A DNA stretch of 64,000 nt from Nocardioides sp. zg-1228 (lineage in GTDB: Bacteria; Actinomycetota; Actinomycetes; Propionibacteriales; Nocardioidaceae), in assembly GCF_017086465.1 (NCBI RefSeq), contig NZ_CP070961.1, forward strand, positions 3,534,001 through 3,598,000, read 5' to 3'. Numbering within the stretch: position 1 is the stretch's first letter; each line of letters starts with the position of its first letter. The notes below the pieces were generated by a model that did not search any database, was not told where the DNA came from, and was given only the letters and a program-made list of their open reading frames with translations. A program made the translations under genes and the position numbers. Below are positions 18,239 to 26,799 of this stretch, piece after piece.

Positions 18239-19087
18239 TCAGGCCTCCCCGGGCTCGTCGCCGAGGGCGACCGGCACGCCCACCAGCGAGCCGTACTCGG
18301 TCCACGACCCGTCGTAGTTCTTGACGTTCTTGCGCCCGAGCAGCTCGGTCAGCACGAACCACGTCAGGGAGGAGCGCTCGCCGATGCGGCACAGGGCGAT
18401 GGTGTCCTTGTCGGCGTCGAAGCCGACCTCGTCGTAGAGCGCGGCGAGCTCCTCGTCGGACTTGAACGTGCCGTCGTCGTTGGCGTTCTTGCTCCACGGC
18501 ACGTTGACCGAGGTCGGGATGTGACCGGCGCGCTGCGCCTGCTCCTGGGGCAGGTGGGCCGGGGCGAGCAGCCGGCCGGCGTACTCGTCGGGGCTGCGCA
18601 CGTCGACGAGGTTCTGCGTGCCGATCGCGGCGACGACCTCGTCGCGGAAGGCACGGATCGAGGTGTCCTGCTCGGTGGCGGTGTAGGTCGTCGCGGCGCG
18701 GGTGGGGAGGTCGTCGGTCAGCTCGCGGGAGTCGAGCTCCCACTTCTTGCGGCCGCCGTCGAGGAGCTTGACGTCCTGGTGGCCGTAGAGCTTGAAGTAC
18801 CAGTAGGCGTAGGCGGCGAACCAGTTGTTGTTGCCGCCGTAGAGCACGACGGTGTCGTCGTTGGAGACGCCCCGCTCGGACAGCAGCGCCTCGAACTGCT
18901 CCTTGTTGACGAAGTCACGGCGGACCTGGTCCTGGAGGTCGGTGGTCCAGTCGAGCTTGATGGCGCCCCGGATGTGGCCCTTGTCGTAGGCGGTGGTGTC
19001 CTCGTCGACCTCGATGAGGACGACGCCGTCGGTGTCGAGGTTGTCCTCGACCCACTGGGCGGTGACGAGCGAGTTCTCGCGGCTCAT
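18239..19087 (-). CDS. Two-domain sulfurtransferase (rhodanese / thiosulfate:cyanide type)
   Basis: The 282-residue protein has two rhodanese folds. The first (residues about 10-130, GHIRGAIKLDWTTDLQD) lacks a catalytic cysteine. The second (about 155-275) carries the active loop CRIGERSS, in which the cysteine forms the persulfide. It resembles mycobacterial CysA/SseA. It should move sulfane sulfur from thiosulfate to acceptors in the cytosol. A clear AAGGAG site precedes the ATG. It lies downstream of a cysteine-rich leader peptide and DUF4395, so expression is probably tied to sulfur supply. Confidence 0.94.
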   Translation of the reverse strand: MSRENSLVTAQWVEDNLDTDGVVLIEVDEDTTAYDKGHIRGAIKLDWTTDLQDQVRRDFVNKEQFEALLSERGVSNDDTVVLYGGNNNWFAAYAYWYFKLYGHQDVKLLDGGRKKWELDSRELTDDLPTRAATTYTATEQDTSIRAFRDEVVAAIGTQNLVDVRSPDEYAGRLLAPAHLPQEQAQRAGHIPTSVNVPWSKNANDDGTFKSDEELAALYDEVGFDADKDTIALCRIGERSSLTWFVLTELLGRKNVKNYDGSWTEYGSLVGVPVALGDEPGEA

Positions 19088-19116
19088 GGGTGATGTGCTC
19101 CTTGGGTGTGTGCGGC

Positions 19117-19164
19117 GGTGAAGATGTGGGTGACGATGTGGGTGAAGATGTGGGTGAAGATCAG
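19117..19164. repeat. 12-bp tandem repeat across the DUF4395 stop codon
   Basis: Four consecutive units of the form GGTGAAGATGTG run through 19117-19164. The second has one substitution and the last diverges at its end. The DUF4395 stop codon (19161-19163) sits inside the last unit and the sulfurtransferase start is 30 bp away. Because units are 12 bp, copy number can change without altering any reading frame. Confidence 0.85.
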
Positions 19165-19634
19165 ACGGTGGCGATGAAGCGGCGGACGAGCAGGTAGACC
19201 TCGCATCCCAGGCAGAAGGCGAAGGCGGCGTTGAGCAGGGCGGCCACCAGGGCGAGCCCCACGGCGACCTGGGCGAGGACGGTGGCGCCGGCCGCGAAGC
19301 CGCCCAGTCCGACGAGCGCGAACGCGAGGCCCACGGCCTGGGCGAAGCGCGGCGGCTCGGGGGCCTCCCACTCGGCGGGCGGGGCCAGGCGCGGTCGCAC
19401 GAGCCGGCGGAACAGCCATGCGTACGGCGTGGCCTGCACGCCGCGCACGGCGCCCACGGCGAACAGCGCCGCCTGCACGGCGAGCAGCGCGACGGCGTAC
19501 GGCGTGGGGAGCAGCAGGACGCTCGCCAGGACGACGGCGGTCACGGCGGCGGCGAGCTGCGGGCCGCGTGGGTCGATCAGCCCGTCAGGGCGGGCGGACC
19601 CCGCCGGACGGGGCGTCGCAGTGGTGCTGGTCAT
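19161..19634 (-). CDS. DUF4395 family membrane protein
   Basis: The 157-residue product has about four hydrophobic helices and the DUF4395 signature near its end, LLNAAFAFCLGCEVYLLVRR, which includes a CLGC cysteine pair. The ATG at 19634 has a good AGGAGA site; an upstream start would run into the leader region. DUF4395 proteins are often encoded with thioredoxin-like and sulfurtransferase genes and are thought to act in thiol or sulfur handling at the membrane, but the reaction is unknown. It is the first structural gene after the leader peptide. Confidence 0.88.
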   Translation of the reverse strand: MTSTTATPRPAGSARPDGLIDPRGPQLAAAVTAVVLASVLLLPTPYAVALLAVQAALFAVGAVRGVQATPYAWLFRRLVRPRLAPPAEWEAPEPPRFAQAVGLAFALVGLGGFAAGATVLAQVAVGLALVAALLNAAFAFCLGCEVYLLVRRFIATV

Positions 19635-19645
19635 GTCTCTCCTGT

Positions 19646-19737
19646 GGTCGGTCGGCGCGGCGGGGCCGGGCGCGCTGGGACGGGGCCCGGCACGCGGGTC
19701 CCACCGACCGAGCACGGTCCAGCGACGACGGCTGGAC
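19646..19737 (-). promoter_or_regulatory. Candidate cysteine attenuator between leader peptide and DUF4395
   Basis: Two stem-loops lie between the leader stop and the DUF4395 ribosome-binding site. The first is a 7-bp stem (19717-19723 with 19731-19737). The second has an outer 7-bp stem (19646-19652 with 19703-19709) enclosing an inner 7-bp stem (19665-19671 with 19685-19691). The outer stem ends two bases from the AGGAGA site. This could couple leader translation to expression of the sulfur genes; the mechanism is inferred. Confidence 0.45.
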
Positions 19738-19765
19738 GACAGGACTCAGAGAGGCGGCGGGACCG

Positions 19766-19843
19766 CTACGACATTCGACACAGCGCCGAGTGCACGCGGC
19801 AGTGGTCCACTGCGCGGCGCTTGGTGAGCATGGTCGAGGACAT
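19766..19843 (-). CDS. Cysteine-containing leader peptide of the sulfur operon
   Basis: The 25-residue peptide contains LTKRRAVDHCRVHSALCRMS, the well-known actinobacterial leader pattern with two cysteines near the C terminus. Similar short frames precede sulfur genes in Streptomyces and mycobacteria, where ribosome pausing at cysteine codons is reported to control downstream genes. A TAGTGT hexamer just upstream of the ATG could be a -10 box, giving a nearly leaderless transcript. A second in-frame ATG at 19831 would give 21 residues and is also possible. Confidence 0.82.
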   Translation of the reverse strand: MSSTMLTKRRAVDHCRVHSALCRMS

Positions 19844-19920
19844 GACGACGACACTAGGCCGTCCGACGGTGTGGGCTCCGGTTCGTCTCACCATGTGACC
19901 CACGCATCCATATCCTGAGA

Positions 19921-20445
19921 TCAGACCCGGGCCAGGGCGGTCAGCACCTGGTCGCGTGTGGGCGCTCCGCTCGCCCGGACGACCTCCGCGCCCGACGCGT
20001 CGAGCACCACGGTGGTCGGCGTGCGCAGGATCCCGAGGGCGCGGGTCGCCTCGAGGTGGTGCTCGGCGTCGACCTCCACGTGGGCGACGCCGTCGACCAG
20101 GCCGCTCACCTCGTCGAGCACCCGGCGGGTCGCGCGGCACGGCGCGCAGAAGGCGCTGGAGAACTGCAGCAACGTCGCGCGCTCCCCCAGCTCGCGGCCC
20201 ACCGCGGTGACCACCTCGGCGCCGGCGAACGCCTCCGTCGGGGCGGTTGCACCCGCGGCTGCACCGGCGGCTCCCTCGGCGGCCTGTCCCTCGGCGGCCT
20301 GTCCCTCGGCGGTCCGTCCCTCGGCGGGGGAGGTGGGACGCGCGGCGCGGGTCTCGCGGAACCGGCCGTCCATGGCCAGGCGCCACAGGCCGACCCCGAG
20401 GGCCAGCACGACGGCGGCGACGACGATCCCGGCTCCGGTGCTCAC
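19921..20445 (-). CDS. Membrane-anchored thioredoxin-like protein (TlpA type)
   Basis: A single N-terminal helix (residues 7-25) is followed by a linker with repeated AEGQAAEG units (about 42-60) and a thioredoxin fold. The active site is CAPC in LLQFSSAFCAPCRATR, and the cis-proline loop is RTPTTVV. The 174-residue protein should act at or outside the membrane in thiol-disulfide exchange. The GTG start is the only reasonable choice. It lies 77 bp upstream of the leader peptide in the same direction, so it may belong functionally to the sulfur genes although it is upstream of the attenuator. Confidence 0.87.
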   Translation of the reverse strand: MSTGAGIVVAAVVLALGVGLWRLAMDGRFRETRAARPTSPAEGRTAEGQAAEGQAAEGAAGAAAGATAPTEAFAGAEVVTAVGRELGERATLLQFSSAFCAPCRATRRVLDEVSGLVDGVAHVEVDAEHHLEATRALGILRTPTTVVLDASGAEVVRASGAPTRDQVLTALARV

Positions 20446-20495
20446 CTCCGCCCAACGACGCCACTCGCCGGATTTGTTCCGGGCCCGGAGACGGG

Positions 20496-20527
20496 GCGAG
20501 GCCCCGGGACGGATCCCGGGGCCTCGC
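20496..20527 (-). terminator. Strong terminator of the secreted repeat protein gene
   Basis: A perfect 14-bp stem (20496-20509 with 20514-20527) with a CGGA loop lies 33 bp beyond the stop of the 732-residue gene. It separates that gene from the thioredoxin-like gene in the same direction. No T-run follows. Confidence 0.75.
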
Positions 20528-20560
20528 TCGTGGTGCGGGTGCTGCAGGTGCTGCGTCGGA

Positions 20561-22759
20561 TCAGCGCTTGATCTTGTACTTCTTCTGGATGTCGCCGGAG
20601 CCGACCTTGCCCTTGCCCTTCACGGTGAAGACGAGCTTGTGCTTGCCCTTGCCGAGCGGCTTCTTGAAGGTGACGACACCCTTGCCCTTCTTGATCTTGG
20701 CCTTGCCGAGCTTCTTGAGCTTGTCGTCGCCGTTCTTCTTGACGCCGACGATCTTGAAGACGGTGACCGTGGCCTTGACCTTCTTGGCCTTGAGGGGCTT
20801 GACCTTGAGGGTGATCGCCGCGGACTTCTTGGTGACCTTCGCCTTGACCTTCGGCTTGTAGCCGACCTTGGCGGTCGCCTTGGTGATCGCCTGACCCTGG
20901 GTGAACCCGGCGTCGTTGGTCACGCGGCCGGTGATCTTGTCGCCCAGGTGCTTCTTGGTGATCTTGAGCGACGGACCGGTCGCGACCACGGTGCCCTTGA
21001 CCAGCCACTCGTAGGTGAACTGGGTGCCGGCCATCGCCGTCCACACGCCCTTGTCCATGCGGATGGTCTTGCCGACCCACGCGTCGCCCGTGACGCTCGG
21101 GCGCTCGACGGCCTTGACGTCCTTGGCGAGCGCGGCCGAGATGCCGGTGAGCACCTCGCCCGGCTTGACCGTGATGGTCTTCGCCTCTCCGGCGACAGCG
21201 TCGTTCCACCACTCGGGGACGTGACGCGCGCCGCCGAACTGGACGGTGTAGTCGCCCGGCCAGAGGTTGCGGGTCTCGTAGGCGCCGTTGGCCTGGAACT
21301 CGGCGTAGGAGCTGGCGTAGTTGTCGTCGGCGTCGACGAACGCGACCCAGGGCTCCTCCGGCGCGCCACCGGCCTCGCTGGTGACGGCGCCCGCGACGCC
21401 GCCGGCGACCGGCTGCACGAAGTCGATGACCTGCGGCGCGGCCGTCACCGCTGCGGCGGTGTCGTAGCCGAACTTCTGACCGGTCCAGATGGTGCGGCGA
21501 GCGAAGTCGTTCCGCTCGCGGGCCGCCTCGCCCTCGACGACGATCTTGAACTCGGTCTCGCCGCCGACGCGGTCGAGCGTGGTGAACGCGTAGCCGCCGG
21601 CGCGGTTGGAGATCGTCCGCGCGACGATCTTGCGGTCACGCGGGTCGGCCGGAGTGTCGTACGCGAGGACGTTGTAGCCCACGCCGAGCCCGCCGACCTG
21701 GTCGCGGACGGTGCCGCTGATGTCCACCCCGGTGAGAGCGGGCTTGGACTTCGCCGCGAGGGCGGCGTCGATGCCCGCGACCGCCTGGCCGGGGGCGATG
21801 TTCACGACCGCCGGGGAGCCGACCGGGTCGCCGTACTCGTCGACGGCGACGTTGTTGTAGTACTCGCCGGCGAACTCGTCGATCGGGTCGGAGAACTCCA
21901 CCACGTGGGCACCGGTCTGGACGCCCTCGATGGTGTAGACGCCATTGGCGTCGGTGTAGTCGCAGTAGTCCTCGGTGCAGGCGAGCGCCCGGTGGAGCGG
22001 AGCTCCGGCCTCACTGGTGACACGGCCCGAGATCGAGCCGCCGGGGGCCAGGGTGATGGTCCCGAGCACGGCGCCCGGGGCGACGGCGTCGGCCGAGGCG
22101 AGGTCGGACTTGTCGGAGTAGTACTCGGTGGCCAGCGCCTTGCCGGTCACCGAGTCGTAGCCCGAGAAGCGCAGCTTGACGGCCTCGTCCGCCCCGATGC
22201 GGAAGGCACCGGACGAGTCGGTCAGGTCGCCGGCGAGGAACATGCCGTCATCGGCCGCGTAGGCCTCGACCCGCGCGTTGCGCACGGCGCGGCCGTCGGT
22301 CGTCGCGACCGTGCCGGTGACCGTCGCGGCGGAGTCGATGGTCCACGCCGGGAGCACCTGGGCGGCGCCCGCGACCGTGACGAAGTCGGCGCTCGCCAGG
22401 TCGGCCTTGTCCCGGTAGTACTCGCTCCGGTACTCGTCGGTGCCGGAGGAGGGGTAGAACTGGAGCTTGTAGAGGCCGTCCTCGAGGTTGAGGTCGAAGG
22501 CACCACCCTGGGTGCTGACCCCCGGAAGGAAGTCGTACTCGGACGACTCGACCGTGCCGTCTCCGTCCTGGTCGGAGTAGTGGTAGATCGAGATGAAGCC
22601 GTCGACGTAGTTGCCTGCGGCGTCGATCGTGCTGCCGCTGATCGTGACGGCCGCGTGGGCAGGCGTCGCCAGCCCGATCGCGAGGCCCGCGCACGCCGTC
22701 GCGGCGGCGGTGCCACCGGCGAGAAGGCGCGCGAAAGCTCCCCCTTGTGTGCTTCTCAT
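20561..22759 (-). CDS. Large secreted protein with carboxypeptidase-regulatory-like repeats
   Basis: The 732-residue product begins with a signal peptide ([16 protein letters not shown], cleavage after ATPAHA near residue 35). About five beta-sandwich repeats follow, each with phrases such as [23 protein letters not shown] and [13 protein letters not shown], typical of carboxypeptidase-regulatory-like or CnaB-like domains. Repeated [14 protein letters not shown] and [14 protein letters not shown] mark two closely related units. The last 150 residues are very lysine rich ([15 protein letters not shown]) and end in an Ig-like fold. There is no sortase motif. It is likely an exported structural or adhesive protein; the function is unknown. 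Confidence 0.8.
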   Translation of the reverse strand: MRSTQGGAFARLLAGGTAAATACAGLAIGLATPAHAAVTISGSTIDAAGNYVDGFISIYHYSDQDGDGTVESSEYDFLPGVSTQGGAFDLNLEDGLYKLQFYPSSGTDEYRSEYYRDKADLASADFVTVAGAAQVLPAWTIDSAATVTGTVATTDGRAVRNARVEAYAADDGMFLAGDLTDSSGAFRIGADEAVKLRFSGYDSVTGKALATEYYSDKSDLASADAVAPGAVLGTITLAPGGSISGRVTSEAGAPLHRALACTEDYCDYTDANGVYTIEGVQTGAHVVEFSDPIDEFAGEYYNNVAVDEYGDPVGSPAVVNIAPGQAVAGIDAALAAKSKPALTGVDISGTVRDQVGGLGVGYNVLAYDTPADPRDRKIVARTISNRAGGYAFTTLDRVGGETEFKIVVEGEAARERNDFARRTIWTGQKFGYDTAAAVTAAPQVIDFVQPVAGGVAGAVTSEAGGAPEEPWVAFVDADDNYASSYAEFQANGAYETRNLWPGDYTVQFGGARHVPEWWNDAVAGEAKTITVKPGEVLTGISAALAKDVKAVERPSVTGDAWVGKTIRMDKGVWTAMAGTQFTYEWLVKGTVVATGPSLKITKKHLGDKITGRVTNDAGFTQGQAITKATAKVGYKPKVKAKVTKKSAAITLKVKPLKAKKVKATVTVFKIVGVKKNGDDKLKKLGKAKIKKGKGVVTFKKPLGKGKHKLVFTVKGKGKVGSGDIQKKYKIKR

Positions 22760-22868
22760 TGAGTTGTGTCCCCCTTGGACATCAGTCGGCACATCCGTGC
22801 CCGAAGCGCAGGCCATCCCCCGTGGACGCCTGTCGAGGGAAGTTCTATCGCAAAATCGCCGCGCGCAC

Positions 22869-23168
22869 TCAGCCTCCGGCAAAAGGAGGCAGCATCTCGA
22901 CCACTGTGCCCGGGCGTACGACGACCGTGTCGGGGTCCTGCGAACGGACCGGCTGGTCGCCCACCAGCACCGAGCAGACCCCCACCGTGCGCGCCATCTG
23001 CTCGCCCGGGTGCAGCTCCAGCACGCGGGCCACCACCTCGGCCAGGGTCAGCTCGCCGGTGGTCGCCAGCACGTCCTCCGCCGTGCCCGCCGCCGCGCGG
23101 GCGCCCGCCCAGTAGCGCACGGTCACGGTCGTCTCACCACGTCGCTGCAGATCCGTCGAGGGGCCCAT
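22869..23168 (-). CDS. MoaD/ThiS-family ubiquitin-like sulfur carrier
   Basis: The 99-residue protein has the beta-grasp pattern of MoaD ([27 protein letters not shown]) and the C-terminal PFAGG tail whose final glycine would be thiocarboxylated. MoaD donates sulfur in molybdopterin synthesis; related proteins serve other sulfur pathways. No moaE or other cofactor genes are in the window, so the exact pathway is open. The ATG at 23168 adds about 15 residues before the conserved fold; a GTG at residue 16 is an alternative. It is divergent from glnR. Confidence 0.85.
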   Translation of the reverse strand: MGPSTDLQRRGETTVTVRYWAGARAAAGTAEDVLATTGELTLAEVVARVLELHPGEQMARTVGVCSVLVGDQPVRSQDPDTVVVRPGTVVEMLPPFAGG

Positions 23169-23246
23169 GCGGGCTATCCTTCCTCATCCCCGGCTGTGGC
23201 TCCGGCTGCCGCCGGACCGATCCGCCGGCGCCCGAGGAGGTCCGCG

Positions 23247-23963
23247 ATGAGCGCACTGCTGCTGCTCACGAGCGCGCTGCAGCCCTCCGCCGAGGTGCTC
23301 CCGGGGCTCGCGCTCCTGGCCCACTCGGTGCGCATCGTGCCGGCGCAGGGCAGCGCCCTCCTCGACGCCCCGGAGGCCGACCTCGTGCTCGTCGACGGCC
23401 GCCAGGACCTCGCCGCCGCGCGCGACCTGTGCCGGCTGATCCGCACCACCGGCTCCGACGCGCCCGTGCTGCTCGTCGTCACCGAGGGCGGGCTCGCCGT
23501 CGTCGCCCACGACTGGGGCATGGACGACGTCGTGCTGCACACCTGCGGTCCCGCCGAGCTCGACGCGCGCATCCGGCTCGCGATCGGCCGCGCCAGCGCC
23601 GCCACGCCCGACGACCCGGCCGCCCACGTGATCCGGCGCGGCGAGGTCGTCGTCGACGACGCCACCTACACCGCGCGCATCGGCGGGCGCTCCCTCGACC
23701 TGACCTACAAGGAGTTCGAGCTCCTCAAGTACCTCGCCCAGCACCCCGGCCGAGTCTTCAGCCGCGAGCAGCTGCTGCAGGAGGTCTGGGGCTACGACTA
23801 CTTCGGCGGCACCCGCACCGTCGACGTCCACGTGCGCCGGCTGCGTGCCAAGCTCGGCACCGAGCACGAGCACCACATCGGCACCGTCCGCAACGTCGGC
23901 TACCGCTTCGTCGTCCCGAGCCGCGACGCGGTCGCGACGGAGACCTCGGCCAGCTCGTCCTGA
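23247..23963 (+). CDS. glnR: GlnR-like OmpR-family response regulator
   Basis: The 238-residue protein matches the GlnR pattern of actinobacteria: [21 protein letters not shown] at the start, ADLVLVDGR as the atypical receiver site, then a winged-helix output ([50 protein letters not shown]). GlnR is an orphan regulator of nitrogen assimilation genes and works without a partner kinase. A GAGGAGG site supports the ATG at 23247. In Streptomyces the glnR neighbourhood also contains mshD, ppk and pst genes, which agrees with this layout. Confidence 0.88.
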   Translation: MSALLLLTSALQPSAEVLPGLALLAHSVRIVPAQGSALLDAPEADLVLVDGRQDLAAARDLCRLIRTTGSDAPVLLVVTEGGLAVVAHDWGMDDVVLHTCGPAELDARIRLAIGRASAATPDDPAAHVIRRGEVVVDDATYTARIGGRSLDLTYKEFELLKYLAQHPGRVFSREQLLQEVWGYDYFGGTRTVDVHVRRLRAKLGTEHEHHIGTVRNVGYRFVVPSRDAVATETSASSS

Positions 23964-23984
23964 GCCCCCACTAGGGTCGTCGGC

Positions 23985-24800
23985 ATGGACGCCACCGCCT
24001 CGCTGGTCGACGACATCGCCCGGGCGGCCGCGGCCGCCGACGGCGCCGACCCGCTCGACGAGGCGACACGGATCGCCCTCGCCGACGGCGAGGTCTCGCT
24101 GATCGCCGAGGACGACGCCTTCGCGCTCCTGCACGCCGGCGACCTCTCGCTGGTGGTCCGGCCGGCGGCCCGCCGCCGCGGGCTCGGCGCCGCGCTGCTC
24201 ACCCGGGCCGAGTCGTCGTACGACGGCCCGCTGACGGCGTGGTCGCACGGCAACCACCCCGCCGCCGCCCGGCTCGCCGCGCGCCACGGGTGGGAGCGGG
24301 TGCGTGACCTGTGGGTGATGCGCCGGCCGACGGCCGACCCGCTCCCGCCGCTGTCCCTGCCCGACGGGGTGCAGATCCGGTCCTACCGCGACGGTGACGC
24401 CGACGACGTCGTCGCGGTCAACGCCGCCGCCTTCGCCGAGCACCCCGAGCAGGGGGCGATGGACGCCGCCAACCTCGCCCGCCGGATGGCCGAGCCGTGG
24501 TTCGACCCGGCCGGGCTCCTCGTCGCCGAGGACGCGTCGGGAGTCCTCGGCTTCCACTGGACCAAGCAGCACGACGCGCGCCTCGGCGAGGTCTACGTCG
24601 TCGGGGTCGCGCCCGCCGCGCAGGGGCGGGGGCTCGGCCGGGCGCTCACCCTGGCCGGGCTGCACCACCTCGCCGGCGCCGGGGTCGACGAGGTGCTGCT
24701 CTACGTCGAGTCCGACAACGCCCCCGCCGTCGCCCTCTACTCCCGCCTCGGGTTCGGGCACGCCGAGGCCGACACCCACGTGCAGTACCGCCGCGGCTGA
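23985..24800 (+). CDS. mshD: Mycothiol synthase
   Basis: MshD acetylates the cysteine amine of Cys-GlcN-Ins with acetyl-CoA to complete mycothiol, the main thiol of actinobacteria. The 271-residue protein has two GNAT domains: RPAARRRGLGAALL in the first and VAPAAQGRGLGRALTLAGL in the second. The hallmark LLYVESDNAPAVALYSRLGF lies near the C terminus. It starts 22 bp after glnR in the same direction and may be co-transcribed. It is convergent with ygfZ. Confidence 0.93.
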   Translation: MDATASLVDDIARAAAAADGADPLDEATRIALADGEVSLIAEDDAFALLHAGDLSLVVRPAARRRGLGAALLTRAESSYDGPLTAWSHGNHPAAARLAARHGWERVRDLWVMRRPTADPLPPLSLPDGVQIRSYRDGDADDVVAVNAAAFAEHPEQGAMDAANLARRMAEPWFDPAGLLVAEDASGVLGFHWTKQHDARLGEVYVVGVAPAAQGRGLGRALTLAGLHHLAGAGVDEVLLYVESDNAPAVALYSRLGFGHAEADTHVQYRRG

Positions 24801-24827
24801 CGGGCCTCCGCCGGGGATGCTCGACCC

Positions 24828-25775
24828 TCAGCGGAGAGGGCGGACGTGCAGGCCGACCTCGGGGTCGACGACGACCTCCTGGGTGGCCGGCATCTCGTCG
24901 ACCGTCAGGGTCGCGTCGACCGGGACGTTGCGCTTGACCAGGGCGAGCGCGATCGGGCCGAGCTCGTGGTGGCGGGCGCTCGAGCCGACGAAGCCGATGT
25001 CGCGGCCGTCGTACGACACCGCGGACCCGGCGGGGGGCAGCCGGTTCTCCGAGCCGTCGAGGTGGAGCAGCACCAGCCGGCGGGGCGGGCGGCCGAGGGT
25101 GTGCACCCGCGCGACGGTCTCCTGGCCGCGGTAGCAGCCCTTGTCGAGGTGCACCGCCGAGCCGATCCAGCCGACCTCGTTGGGGATGGTGCGGTGGTCG
25201 GTGTCGAGCCCGAGCCTCGGCTCGCCGCGCTCGATGCGCAGCGCCTCGAAGGCCCAGAGCCCACAGGCGGGCCCGGCCGCCTCGGCGTACGCCTCGAGCC
25301 GGTCGCGGGGCACGAGGTCGTAGCGGCCACCCGGTCGTGACGGGCCGTCCGCCGGACGCCACATCACGGCGAGGTCGTCGACGAGCGAGACCTCGACGCG
25401 GGTCATGAACTTCATCCGCTCGAGCCACTCGACCAGGGCCGGGCCCGCGCCCGGCTCGGTGTGGGCGACGAACGCCTCCCCGTCGTCGACGCCGGTGAAG
25501 GCGTGCTCGACGTGGCCCTGCGGGCTCAGCACCAGTGCCTGCGTCCAGACCCCCGGTGCCAGGCCCTCGAAGAACTGGGTGGTCAGGCTGTGCAGCCACG
25601 ACAGGCGGTCGGGACCGGCGATGCGTACGACGTCGCGGTGCGACAGGTCCACGAAGCCGTCGCCGCGCGCCAGGCTGCGCTGCTCGGTGTTGAAGGAGCC
25701 GTAGTGGGCCGCCACGGGGGCGTCGATCCCGTCGCCTGTGACGGCTCCGGGCAGGGAGAGGAGCGGGGACTGCAT
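24828..25775 (-). CDS. YgfZ/GcvT folate-binding protein
   Basis: The 315-residue protein has the YgfZ signature DKGCYRGQETVARV near residue 210, where the cysteine is the conserved functional residue. The N-terminal GcvT-like fold contains RSLARGDGFVDLSHRDVVRIAG. YgfZ proteins use tetrahydrofolate and help maintain iron-sulfur enzymes; they lack aminomethyltransferase activity. It lies close to the fur gene, a pairing that would fit iron metabolism, but the transcripts are probably separate because a hairpin lies between them. Confidence 0.92.
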   Translation of the reverse strand: MQSPLLSLPGAVTGDGIDAPVAAHYGSFNTEQRSLARGDGFVDLSHRDVVRIAGPDRLSWLHSLTTQFFEGLAPGVWTQALVLSPQGHVEHAFTGVDDGEAFVAHTEPGAGPALVEWLERMKFMTRVEVSLVDDLAVMWRPADGPSRPGGRYDLVPRDRLEAYAEAAGPACGLWAFEALRIERGEPRLGLDTDHRTIPNEVGWIGSAVHLDKGCYRGQETVARVHTLGRPPRRLVLLHLDGSENRLPPAGSAVSYDGRDIGFVGSSARHHELGPIALALVKRNVPVDATLTVDEMPATQEVVVDPEVGLHVRPLR

Positions 25776-25837
25776 GCCTCGAGCCTACGCGGCGACCGCC
25801 CGCGTCCCCAGCGGCGTCGAGGCGCCCGACTCGGGGG

Positions 25838-25862
25838 CCTTGAGTCTCCGAGAGACTCAGGG
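25838..25862 (-). terminator. Hairpin at the end of fur
   Basis: An 11-bp stem with one G-T pair (25838-25848 with 25852-25862) and a CGA loop overlaps the fur stop codon at 25857-25859. It probably ends the nitrobindin-fur transcript. Confidence 0.55.
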
Positions 25863-26276
25863 GGCAGCGGCGGAGCAGTCGGCGCAGGTGCCGAAGATCG
25901 CGAGGTGCCCGACGTCGACGGAGAAGCCGTCCGCCCCGAGCGCCGCGACGAGCGGGCGCACGATGTCGGGGTCGTAGGAGCGCACCGAGTGGCAGCCGCG
26001 GCACACCACGTGGACGTGCTCGTGCTCGCCGGTGGAGTGGTAGGTCGGGGCGCGGTCGCTGAGGTGCGTGTGGCGCACCAGGCCGAGCTCCTCCAGCACC
26101 TCGAGCGTGCGGTAGACGGTCGAGGCGTTGACCGAGCTGACCTGCCCCCGTACGTGGGCCAGCACCTCGTCGGGCGTGGCGTGGCGCAGCTCCTCGACCG
26201 CGTGCAGGATCAGCTCGCGCTGCGGGGTGAGGCGCAGCCCCTGCTCGCGCAGCCGGGTGGCGAGGTCGTCGCTCAT
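25857..26276 (-). CDS. Fur-family metalloregulator
   Basis: The 139-residue protein has the Fur winged helix (LRLTPQRELILHAVEEL, SVNASTVYRTLEVLEELGLV) and a metal-binding dimerisation domain. Metal ligands appear in HEHVHVVCRGC, and a second pair is CADC at the C terminus, forming the structural zinc site. Members sense iron, zinc or peroxide; the metal cannot be decided here. It starts six bases after the nitrobindin gene and is co-transcribed with it. Pairing with a heme-binding protein suggests iron or redox control. Confidence 0.92.
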   Translation of the reverse strand: MSDDLATRLREQGLRLTPQRELILHAVEELRHATPDEVLAHVRGQVSSVNASTVYRTLEVLEELGLVRHTHLSDRAPTYHSTGEHEHVHVVCRGCHSVRSYDPDIVRPLVAALGADGFSVDVGHLAIFGTCADCSAAAP

Positions 26277-26282
26277 GGGGGC

Positions 26283-26777
26283 TCAGGCCCTCTTCAGCCG
26301 CGCCCAGAGGTGCGGCTGGAGCTCCTGGCCGACGGCCGCCATGTCGTAGGCGTAGAGCAGGTCGCCCTCGACGTTGCCGTACATCCGCGAGCCGGCCGTG
26401 ACCTCCTTGGCGGTCTCGGTGTAGGACACGCCGGCGGTGTGCATCTCGAGCTTGCCGCCCTCGGCCGCGCCGTACCAGATCTCGGTGAAGCCGATGTTGT
26501 GCGCGAGCAGCAGCTCGATCCTGCCCGGCTCGGGGCACCGCAGGAAGCCGGTCTCCATCGCCGCGTCGCGGACGAACTCGCCCTGCTCGTCGACGATCCA
26601 CGAGCGCGACATGTAGTGGAAGAACGGGCGGCCGTCGTGGGTGAAGATCAGCTCCTGGCCGAACTGGAACGGCTCGATCGTCGGGTAGTCGCCGTGGCCG
26701 TTGCCGTGCCACGTGCCGAGCAGCCACGCGACGGGGCCGCAGTTGGGATGCAGGTTGTCCGGCAGCTCGAAGGGCAT
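26283..26777 (-). CDS. Nitrobindin-type heme protein (FABP family)
   Basis: The 164-residue beta-barrel carries the nitrobindin motif GTWHGNGHGDYPTI near residues 21-34 and the heme-ligand histidine in LQPHLWARLKR at the C terminus. Nitrobindins bind ferric heme and can isomerise peroxynitrite or bind nitric oxide. Its ATG lies only 23 bp from the divergent dsrE start, and the gap contains overlapping -10-like hexamers, suggesting leaderless transcripts on both sides. It is the promoter-proximal gene of the nitrobindin-fur pair. Confidence 0.9.
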   Translation of the reverse strand: MPFELPDNLHPNCGPVAWLLGTWHGNGHGDYPTIEPFQFGQELIFTHDGRPFFHYMSRSWIVDEQGEFVRDAAMETGFLRCPEPGRIELLLAHNIGFTEIWYGAAEGGKLEMHTAGVSYTETAKEVTAGSRMYGNVEGDLLYAYDMAAVGQELQPHLWARLKRA

Positions 26778-26799
26778 GGGTTCACTCTAGTGTGGGCGC

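Noticed and set aside
20496..20527. 14-bp palindrome considered as an operator for the thioredoxin-like gene
   Set aside because: It lies just after the stop of the secreted repeat protein gene, 33 bp downstream, which fits a terminator better.
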